This document shows, piece by piece, positions 56,327 through 64,000 of a DNA stretch of 64,000 nucleotides. This DNA is from Macrophomina tecta (lineage: Eukaryota; Ascomycota; Dothideomycetes; Botryosphaeriales; Botryosphaeriaceae). The number at the start of each line of letters is the position of its first letter. Position 1 is the stretch's first letter. Both the position numbers and the translations under genes were made by a program. The notes beneath the pieces are model-generated. The model was not told the origin of the DNA. It made no database searches and saw nothing but the letters and a program-made list of their open reading frames with translations. The DNA is taken from the NCBI GenBank assembly GCA_024180945.1, contig JAKSGN010000041.1, forward strand, positions 2,976,001 to 3,040,000. The letters are read 5' to 3'.

Positions 56327-57976
56327 ATGCATCACCACAACGCTATGAAATCATCCCAGAAAACTCAGTATATTAACCTTGCTATCCAATCTATTGATAC
56401 CCACGCGTCGCACAGCGAAAGAGCTACCTGTCGCGAGTACCTTGCTCCCCGATCAACCGTACGCGACCGACGCGCAGGTGCCATACCACGCGTAGAAGCT
56501 GTGCCTAACGGCAAGAAGCTTACCAAACATGAAGAAGGCGCGATTGTCGAGCGTATACTGGACCTGGATTCGAGAGGGTTTCCGCCCTCCAAGGATATAC
56601 TACGTGATATGGCCAACAAATTGCTGGCAGAGCGCGACGGGGGTACCGTGGGCAAGAACTAGCCAGACAGGTTCATCAGCCGCAGAGATGAGCTCAAAAC
56701 GTGCTGGACTCGCGCGTACGATCGCCAGCGAGCCTTAAACGAGGACCCAGTGGTTATCGAGCGGTAGTTCGACCTCGTTCGCTCTGTGAAGGAGAAGTAC
56801 GGTATCCTAGACGAGGATACGTACAACTTTGATGAAACTGGCTTTATGATGGGCGTAATAGGCTCTCTGCTAGTTATTACAGGCTCTGAAAGGCGCGGAA
56901 AACGAAAATTTATCTAGCCAGGCAATCGCGAGTGGACTTTAGTTATTAACGCGATTAGCGCGCTCGGTTGGACGATCCCACCCTTTACGATCTTCGCCGG
57001 CAAGAACCACATTAACACTTGGTACGAAGACACCTCTGGCATGGAGGACTGGGTTGTTGCTGTCAGCGCCAACGGCTGGACGATAAATGAGCTTGGAGTG
57101 AAGTGGTTAGAGCACTTTAACGCGCATATAAAGTCGCGTACTGTGGGGGTGTACCGGCTGCTCATAATCGACGGCCACGAGAGCTATAACTTAATTGAGT
57201 TCTAGGATCTGTGCAAGGAGGAGAAGATTATTACCGTCTGTATGCCGTCGCATTCGTCGCACCTCCTGCAGCCGCTTGATGTGGGCATTTTCTCGCCGTT
57301 AAAGCGGGCGTACCGCTCTTAGATCTCAGGCTTGGCGCGCTTGATGGCCACAAAAATCGACAAACCAGCCTTTATACAGGCGTACAAGGCGGCTTATTAC
57401 AAGGTGTTCACAAAGGAGAATATCTGTGCAAGCTTCCGAGGAGCTGGCTTGGTGCCGCTCGACCCGCAGGTTGTGTTATCGAAGGTTGATGTCAGGCTTC
57501 GTACGCCTACACCGCCTGCACCAGAGGCTGTCCCATGGGAATCCAAAACGCCCAGCAATATGCGCGAATTAGAGGCCCAATCAAGGCTACTTTATCAGCA
57601 GATAAGGCAGTATTGCAGCTCCTCACCTACAGAGGCGCGTGGATCGCTTCAATCGCTCGTAAAAGGCGCGTCATTCATGGTGCACTCTGCTGTGTTAGTA
57701 CGCGACGAACTCTCTGCCCTTCAAAGGGCCACAGAGGCCGCAAACAAGAAGAAACAGCGTAAAAGAAAGTACGTACAGAATCGGGGCACGCTAACAATGG
57801 TAGACGGCGGTCAGCTATCTAATCCTCAGGGCGCTGGGGGGGCAGAGGGCAGCGAACAGCCCTCTAAGAAGGCTCGCGCAGAGGGCGCGCAGGGGGCTCA
57901 ACGGCGCTGTGGGAACTGCGGCAAGACCGGGCACAACAGACGGACTTGTACAGAGGAGGTAACAGGTACTGAGTAA
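56327..57976 (+). pseudogene. Pogo/Fot1 transposase with five in-frame TAG codons
   Basis: A single frame of 549 codons. Order: N-terminal psq-like/CENP-B HTH (KLTKHEEGAIVERILDLDSR, FPPSKDILRDMANKLL), DDE catalytic core (TYNFDETGFMMG, RLLIIDGHESYNL, HSSHLLQPLDVGIFSPLKR), and a C-terminal basic region with a CCHC zinc knuckle (CGNCGKTGHNRRTC). Internal stops, all TAG, fall at 56660, about 56765, about 56915, about 57204 and about 57320. Three sit where related transposases have Gln (for example before PGNREWT) and two where they have Trp, so each is one CpA-to-TpA change on one or other strand. No frameshift is present. Inactive as it stands. Confidence 0.9.
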
Positions 57977-58044
57977 TCTAGGATCGCTACTAGTTTATTG
58001 AAATTTTTGTGTTGTGTTGAATAACTTGAGTTCAAAGTGTGATG

Positions 58045-58098
58045 TTGGTGAGGAAGTGGACGGCTCGGTGGTTTGGACGGCTCGGTGGTGAAACACGT
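58045..58098 (-). repeat. Right 54-bp terminal inverted repeat of the Pogo element
   Basis: Complement of the left repeat, with the same tandem 15-bp units, followed by TA. Confidence 0.92.
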
Positions 58099-59586
58099 TA
58101 TTAGCTATAGAATTATAAGATACCCCTACTCCCGGAAATATAACCTACTTTTAAGCCCATTTACTCCTTATCTAAGATAGAGGCTAAAGTACTATAGAAA
58201 TATATTAATAAAAACCTAGAATAAGGATATATACGACCCTTATAGTCGCCGGTAGAATACCCTATTCTATTCGTTTTAAAAAAGAATAGCAAGCTCCGCC
58301 TCTACGTCGACTATAGATAGCTAAATAATATTACAATAAAAAACTAATATCTATTACCTCGTATCGACAAATTATAGGATAAGCTTCGCAACGCTAAGTT
58401 CTTTATGAAACTAGACCTCTAAGAAGGCTACTACCTAGTTTGTATTAAGAAAGATAAAGAATAGAAGACGGCGTTCCGAACGCGATTTAAATATTATAAA
58501 TATACGGTAATATCTTTCGGGCTTACTAACGTACCGGCTATCTTCTAGAGCTTAGTTAACGATACCCTACGTCCGTATTTAGATATATTCGCCTTAGCTT
58601 ACCTAGATAATATTCTAATATACTCGGAAATGCTCGAGGAATATACCGAGTACGTAAGAAAAGTTCTAAGAGCCTTAGACGAACAAAATCTCTAAGTAGC
58701 CCTAGAAAAGAGCGAGTAGTATATATAAAAGACGAAATACCTAGGGTTTATTATTATTCTAGGGTATATCGGCATAGATGATAAGAAACTAGACGTAATT
58801 AGAGACTAGCTAATACCGCGAACTATTAAAGAGGTGCAATTCTTTCTTAAATTTACTAACTTTTACCGGAAGTTTATAAAGAACTACGCTAAAATAGCGG
58901 CACCTCTAACGGATATCACTAAAAAGGAATATAGGTTTATATAGAAAGAAAAATAATAACGAGCGTTCGACTTACTAAAGCGGATATTTATAAAAGTACC
59001 GGTTCTAGAACTCTATAACCTAGATCTACTAATTACGGTAGAAACTAACGCTTTAGACTACGCTATAGAAGCCGTACTTAGTTAGCTAGATAAAGAAGGT
59101 AGACTATACCCCATCGCCTACTACTTAAGAAAAATAACACCTATCGAGAAGAACTACGACGTCTACGATAAGAAACTCTTAGCTATAGTTACGGCTTTTA
59201 AAGAATAGAGATACTACCTCGAAGGCGCTAAGCACTAGATTATAGTCTACTACGACTATAAGAACCTCTCGCACTTTACTACTACTAAGAAATTAAACTG
59301 ACGATAGGTTCGATAGGCTAAAGAGCTAGCATTCTATAATATAAAGATTATCTATAGAAAGGGATCTAAGAATGCTCGCACTAATACGCTAAGTAGACGA
59401 GCTAACTATATTAAGAAGAAGCTAGGTCCGTAATCTATAATACTTAATACATAGAAGAACGGGTTTTTTATACCCGCTAGCCGTAGCCACTAGATCACAG
59501 CTATTTATAGCCTAGGATAAACGTAGCTTAAAGAAGAACTAAACGACTCGCTTACCCTAGTTAGACTATTCGCCCTAGTGATACGC
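58099..59586 (+). mobile_element. RIP-decayed Ty3/Gypsy pol fragment (element A)
   Basis: Plus-strand translation gives reverse transcriptase and RNase H: FKPIYSLSKIEAKVL, LRLYVDYR, NAKFFMKLDL, KTAFRTRFKYYKYTVISFGL, AYLDNILIYSEMLEEYTEY, then [51 protein letters not shown], broken by many TAG codons. The catalytic YLDD has become YLDN by a TpG-to-TpA change. CpA/TpG are nearly absent while CpG persists. The fragment stops at 59586 where element B begins. Confidence 0.88.
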
Positions 59587-60364
59587 TATAACGGCAGCCT
59601 CTTCTACTAGACTTTAGAATCGCCTAGTAGGGTTAGGTAGCTAAAGGGTTTACCTTAAAGAATAAGAGAAGGGTAAAGAATTAGAACGATAGTAGTAATT
59701 ACGTAGTATATCGATACGCGATACGCGTTAGGCTTATTACCTCCAATAGGGCTGTATTAGAACTTTAAGTTAACTACGAAGGTTAAAGTACTATCTAATA
59801 AGTATATCTATATACTATAGGAAAATTATAGCAATCTAGATCGATATAGCTAGATTAAAGTAGCTAGATCAATAGTATTAAATTATTAATCTTAGATTAG
59901 GTTAATCTAGGTGGGCCCTATGGGTCCTACGTAACTCGGGCGCTAAAGCCCGTTTCCTGGAATCCGACTTCTATATTAGTTACGAAAGTATTCTACCGCT
60001 AGACTATTATTCCTTAGATTGTATAAGTTATCCGACTTTCTCCCGTCCGTTTCTCTTAGCTCGAAGCCGGTTTTCGGGATTCGTAACTTCTTTCTTATAG
60101 GCGTTCTTCCCCTACGGGAGTTTACCTAGTCTATATTCTCGTGGTCTTGCTATACCGCGTGGGCGTCGCTCTCGTGCGGGCTTCTATTACTATTTTATCT
60201 AGGCCCGTACGCGCCGTCTTCCCTTACGGCTAGTTTTCCCATGCGGGCGTGCTAGTAGTGCGGCTCTATTATTTTTATAGGTTTCTAGCTTCTGCGGTGC
60301 CTTTTCCCGTGCGGGCCTTCCGCCCGTAGGGTTATAAAGCCCTTATTCTCTAGGGTTTGTAATA
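59587..60364 (-). repeat. RIP-mutated LTR (3' LTR of Gypsy element B)
   Basis: 778 bp, alignable along its length with the unmutated solo LTR at 63197-63968; differences are largely G-to-A at TpG and C-to-T at CpA. Termini TATAACGG and GTAATA correspond to TGTAACGG and GTAACA of the intact copy. Confidence 0.9.
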
Positions 60365-60380
60365 CTATCCCCCCTCTTAA
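60365..60380 (-). other. Polypurine tract of Gypsy element B
   Basis: On the minus strand, TTAAGAGGGGGGATAG directly abuts the LTR. This fixes the element's orientation and identifies that LTR as the 3' one. Confidence 0.7.
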
Positions 60381-60469
60381 GGATCTTTGGCCCGAAGATT
60401 TATTTATTCGTTTATATCTTAGGCTTTCTTTGTTTTCTTATTTTCTTTTTTTACTATAAGCCTCCCGCC

Positions 60470-61213
60470 ATACCTCCGAAACGAAAGCGCGATTTATAGA
60501 AGACTAAGCGTAAGTCTCTAGATACGAAGATTAATTTACTAGGTATCGCGATACCTATTTCTTATTCGTAGTATTTACTTCTAAACGCCCAGCGAAAGGC
60601 GGAGGAGCCTAAGATAGTATACCGGGTAGCCTTAGGTTTTTCTCGTTATAGCGAGTGTTATCGTGCCGGGCGTACTAGTTATAATACTAGCGGCCTTAAG
60701 AACTCTAATTATTAGTTCTTTTTTAGTAGTCTCGCTAGTCTACTAATTCTTTCTTTAGTTAAGCGTCTTCGTCGTGCCTTAGATAAGGCGCACTCAGAAC
60801 GTGCTACTTTTAAGAATTAGCTTTAAAAGGCGGCCTCCGGTCTTTCTCGTACTAAAAAACAGTAGAAGTTACTTAAGCGTTGTGCTACCCTAATATTACA
60901 GCGTAAGTCGGACGCGATTAATATACTTAAAAAGTTAGAAGCGTTAGAGGCTAGGAATGCCTCTAACCCTAAAAATACTAAGGAGGAGCGATCGTCGAAG
61001 CGTTTACGTAGCGCTACCTTAGCTAGTAACGCTATAGAGTCGTTCTAGTCTATTAGGTCTCTTAGCGTTAGTTCGGGTTCTACGCCTCCCGAGGGTTCCG
61101 GTCTAGTTAACTAGGCGCGGTTATCTCCGTTTTCTAAGTTCGATTTTGGGTCCTTCGTGTATAATAAGTCGGCGGTGTTGGTCGATCTAGGTTTCGGCGA
61201 TAGAACTTATTAA
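60470..61213 (+). pseudogene. Decayed frame on the strand opposite to pol, inside Gypsy element B
   Basis: A frame of about 247 codons whose start is now ATA (ATG by reversing TpG-to-TpA). It begins basic (PPKRKRDL), then has a small Cys-like cluster with Cys-to-Tyr changes (RYSECYRAGRTSYNTSG), then a long Leu/Ala/Lys/Glu-rich helical segment (VKRLRRALDKAHSER, ILKKLEALEARNA) suggesting a coiled coil, and a Ser-rich end. Stops are TAG only until TAA 61211. It lies between pol and the 3' LTR and is antisense to pol. I know similar Cys-cluster plus coiled-coil proteins from fungal repeats but not their function. Confidence 0.5.
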
Positions 61214-61219
61214 TAAGTT

Positions 61220-63196
61220 CTTAATAATCGTAGAGTTCTAGTAGTTCCTAGGTATTATCCTAGTCTCCCTTCTATTTAAGGAGGTATCTAAACTAACCAT
61301 TAATATAGCTACTATCTAGGACTTATTCTACGTCCTAGTCTATATTTTTGTCGGCGTCTAGATTTTCCGGTAGCATTTCCTTCGTTTAGCGTAATAGCGC
61401 GGCGTTTTCTAGTACTGGCTCGAGGAGTAAGACGTAAAATATAAGATATATCTGTATAGTATTAGGTAATCTAAGGCGGAAATTAACCTTTCTAATTTAT
61501 TCTTCGATTTCGAACGGTCCGATTTTCTTAAAGTCTAATTTATTATTCGGCCGTTTTGTCTTAATGTTTTTTCTAAGGAGGTAAACTTTATCCCCTTTCT
61601 TTAGCTTTAGTACCTCCTAGTGCCGTCTATTGTAGTATCTACCTATTTATAGAGCTACGAACTCGAGGTCTAGATATAGTTATTCGTGGAGTGCCTTTAG
61701 CTAGTCTGCTTTAAGAATTTCTTTTTAGGCTAGGGATTTACTTAGTATTGGCTCTTTATAAGCTATAGGCTCGTAACCGTAATTAGCGTAGAACGGGGAT
61801 TCTTACGTAGCTAACGCTTTCGAGCTATTATATGCGAACTATACGAGCGGTAGTAGCTCGACCTAATTATCTTACACGTAATTAAGGTAGTAGCGTAGGT
61901 ACTATTCTAGTATCTAATTCATCCGTTCTGTCTATCCGTCTATTTAAGGGTGTGCCGTAGTTAAGAGCTTATACTTAGCTCTAAGCTAGCGGGTAAGCAT
62001 CTACTAGAATCGGGATATAAATAGCTGATCTCTATCTAACACGAGCTCTTCTAGTAACCCGTGGTTGCCGAGGATTATTCTAAGGAATATATAGGCGAGT
62101 TCTTCCGCATTTACCGTCTTAAAGTATAGTAGGTAATATACGTACTTTATTATTCTATTAACGATAACTATAATCGAGTTATACTTAACCTTAGTAAACG
62201 GTTCTTCTAACTTAGGTAGGTCTGTAATAAAGTCTAGTAAGATAGATTACTAAGAGCGCTTCGGTGCCGGTAGCGGCTAAAGTAGTCTATAGGGCGCGTA
62301 CCTTGCGGCCTTACTTCTAATACAAAGATCGTATTACGAGACTACCCGTTAAACGGTTCTTCTTAGCCCTAGGAAGTAGTAGCTTCTCGTAATTCGCTCT
62401 ATTATCTTATTTATTCCTTAATAACCGTGTGCTAGGGCTTTATATATGTCCTTTACGAGCTCTTCCCATAATTTAACCGGAACGTAGATTAATTCTAAAA
62501 ATAGAATTATGCTATCTGCGTTTCTAGTTATTTGGGGGTTATTTTTAAGCTCTCCAATTTCTCGAGCCGTTACGTTATTTACGTAGGCTTCTTGGATCTT
62601 CTACTCCCATTCGTTGCCTTCGAGGTATACCGCTAGGGCGAATAGTCTAACCGGGGTAAGCGAGTCGTTTAGTCCTTCTTTAAGCTACATTTGTCCTAGG
62701 CTATAAATAGCTATAATCTAGCGGCTACGGTTAGCGGGTATAAAAGACCCGTCCTCCTACGTATCGAGTATTATAGATTGCGGATCTAGCTTTCCTTTGA
62801 TATAGTTAGCTTGTTTGCTTAGCGCGTTAGCGCGAGCGTTCTTAGATCCCTTTCTATAGGTAATCTTTATATTATAGGACGCTAGCTCTTTAGCCTACTA
62901 AACCTATTAACGGTTTAATTTCTTAGTAGTAGTAAAGTGCGAGAGGTTCTTATAGTCGTAGTAGACTATAACCTAGTACTTAGTACCTTTAAGGTAGTGT
63001 CTCTATTCTTTAAAAGCCGTGACTATAGCTAAGAGTTCTTTATCGTAGATATCGTAGTTCTTTTCGGCAGGTATTATTTTCCTTAAGTAGGAGGCGATAG
63101 GGTATAGTCTACCTTCTTCGTCTAGCTAACTAAGTACGGCTCCTATAGCGTAGTCCGAAGCGTCGGTTTCTACCGTAATCGGTAGATCCAGGTTAT
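61220..63196 (-). pseudogene. Gypsy element B pol remnant (RNase H and integrase part)
   Basis: The minus strand of 62600-63196 is the counterpart of element A 59030-59586 (RNase H end and the linker to integrase), clearly alignable by eye. The rest (61.2-62.6 kb) should be integrase and beyond, but stops are so dense that I identify it only by position. Confidence 0.7.
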
Positions 63197-63968
63197 TGTA
63201 ACGGCGGCCTCTTCCACTAGGCTTTGGAATCGCCTAGCAGGGTCAGGTAGCTGAAGGGTTTACCTTGAAGGACAAGAGAAGGGTAAAGGATTGGAACGAT
63301 GGTAGTGATCACGTGAGATGTCGGTGCGCGGTGCGCGTCAGGCTTGTTACCTCCAATAGGGTTGTATTGGAACTTTGAGTTGACCACGAAGGTCAAAGTA
63401 CTATCTAATGAGTGCGTCTATATACTGTAGGAAAATTGTAGCAATCTGGATCGATACAGCTGGATCAAAGCAGCTGGATCAATGGTGTTGGATCATTGAT
63501 CTTGGATCAGGTTGATCCAGGTGGGCCCTGTGGGTCCCACGTGACTCGGGCGCTAAAGCCTGTTTCCTGGAATCCGACTTCTGCATCGGTTACGGGAGTA
63601 TTCTACCGCCAGACCATCGTCCCTTGGACCGTACAAGTTGTCCGACTTTCTCTCGCCCGTTCCTCTTGGCTCGAAGCCGGGTTTCCGGGATTCGTGACTT
63701 CTCCCTTGTGGGCGTTCTTCCCCTGCGGGAGTTCACCTGGTCTGTGTTCTCGTGGTCTTGCTGTGCCGCGTGGGCGTCGCTCCCGTGCGGGCTTCCATTG
63801 CTGCCTTGCCCAGGCCCGTACGCGCCGTCTTCCCTTGCGGCTGGTTTTCCCGTGCGGGCGTGCTGGTGGTGCGGCTCTGCCGTCCCTGTGGGTTCCTGCG
63901 GTGCCTTTTCCCGTGCGGGCCTTCCGCCCGTGGGGTCATAAAGCCCTTGTCCTCTGGGGTTCGTAACA
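63197..63968. mobile_element. Unmutated solo LTR with 5-bp target duplication
   Basis: 772 bp beginning TGTAACGG and ending GTAACA, flanked by GTTAT on both sides (63192-63196, 63969-63973). It interrupts the RNase H region of element B; the flanks rejoin to the sequence seen in element A. GC-rich with normal CpA/TpG content, in sharp contrast to both flanks. Long open frames in it (for example 63496-63966) reflect GC content, not genes. Confidence 0.93.
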
Positions 63969-64000
63969 GTTATAGAGCTCTAAAACTGGTGCTTCTATAA

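Larger units (their letters stand above)
56246..58098 (+). mobile_element. Pogo/Fot1-type (Tc1/mariner superfamily) DNA transposon
   Basis: 1853-bp element flanked by TA on both sides (56244-56245, 58099-58100), the expected target duplication. The terminal inverted repeats are 54 bp (56246-56299 and 58045-58098), each containing ACCACCGAGCCGTCC twice in tandem. It encodes one transposase frame. Base composition is near normal, unlike the RIP-stripped sequence on both sides, so it probably arrived after the neighbours were mutated. Confidence 0.92.
59587..64000 (-). mobile_element. Ty3/Gypsy element B, minus strand, continues past the window
   Basis: In minus orientation its 3' LTR is 59587-60364, with a polypurine tract beside it, then an opposite-strand frame, then pol. 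Pol runs rightward to 63196, is interrupted by a solo LTR (63197-63968), and resumes at 63974-64000 with sequence matching the complement of element A around 58990-59040. It is inserted into the integrase part of element A. Heavily RIP-mutated apart from the solo LTR. Confidence 0.8.

Noticed and set aside
56327..57976. Idea that TAG is read as an amino acid in this organism
   Set aside because: The TAG codons are confined to transposons and explained by CpA-to-TpA changes; several host genes (for example condensin subunit 3 and the ABC transporter) end with TAG.
63496..63966. Open frames of 105-156 codons in the solo LTR
   Set aside because: They lie entirely inside an LTR, are low complexity, and overlap each other in several frames.

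Overview
The window is nuclear DNA of a filamentous ascomycete (Pezizomycotina). Genes are split by 50-150 bp introns with GT/AG borders. Present are a pentafunctional AROM protein, a Zn(II)2Cys6 regulator, a LaeA-like methyltransferase, an A-T-TE NRPS-like enzyme, and transposable elements carrying the CpA-to-TpA signature of repeat-induced point mutation (RIP). I cannot assign class or genus from sequence alone.

Layout. (1) 1-3.1 kb: a LaeA-like methyltransferase (cut by the window start) and a COMT-type O-methyltransferase, divergently arranged. (2) 5.6-6.2 kb: an isolated small secreted protein. (3) 7.7-13.1 kb: housekeeping block with condensin subunit 3 (minus) divergent from a mitochondrial-type cysteine synthase (plus). 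(4) 16.36-19.10 kb: a hAT DNA transposon with perfect 20-bp inverted repeats and an 8-bp target duplication; its transposase has one in-frame stop. (5) 20.35-21.76 kb: an unrecognised three-exon gene. (6) 22.4-53.3 kb: the main interest, an apparent biosynthetic cluster. It holds a medium-chain (MDR) oxidoreductase, an A-T-TE NRPS-like enzyme of the arylpyruvate-using type, DAHP synthase, chorismate synthase, prephenate dehydratase, pentafunctional AROM, a PDR-type ABC exporter and a Zn2Cys6 regulator. (7) 53.9-54.8 kb: a pRiA4b ORF-3-like protein with apparent frame breaks. (8) about 55.3-64 kb: nested transposons: RIP-decayed Copia and Gypsy relics, a lightly mutated Pogo/Fot1 element, a second Gypsy element on the minus strand, and an unmutated solo LTR.

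How the cluster may work (inference). DAHP synthase opens the shikimate pathway, AROM does five steps to EPSP, chorismate synthase makes chorismate, and prephenate dehydratase makes phenylpyruvate. No chorismate mutase is visible in the window. The NRPS-like enzyme belongs to the family that activates and dimerises arylpyruvates (terphenylquinones, furanones, dioxolanones); the adjacent oxidoreductase could modify the product and the ABC transporter export it. Two observations tie the set together. A 20-bp near-perfect palindrome (TTTCCAGCTCCYGGGAGCTG) occurs upstream of both the NRPS-like gene and AROM, and half-sites lie upstream of the oxidoreductase, DAHP synthase and prephenate dehydratase. 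The prephenate dehydratase ACT domain also lacks the usual Phe-binding motifs, as expected of a deregulated supply enzyme.

The right arm records transposon history: Copia and Gypsy copies are almost stripped of CpA/TpG, Pogo has few such changes, and a solo LTR of the same family as a RIP-mutated LTR 3.6 kb away is essentially unmutated.
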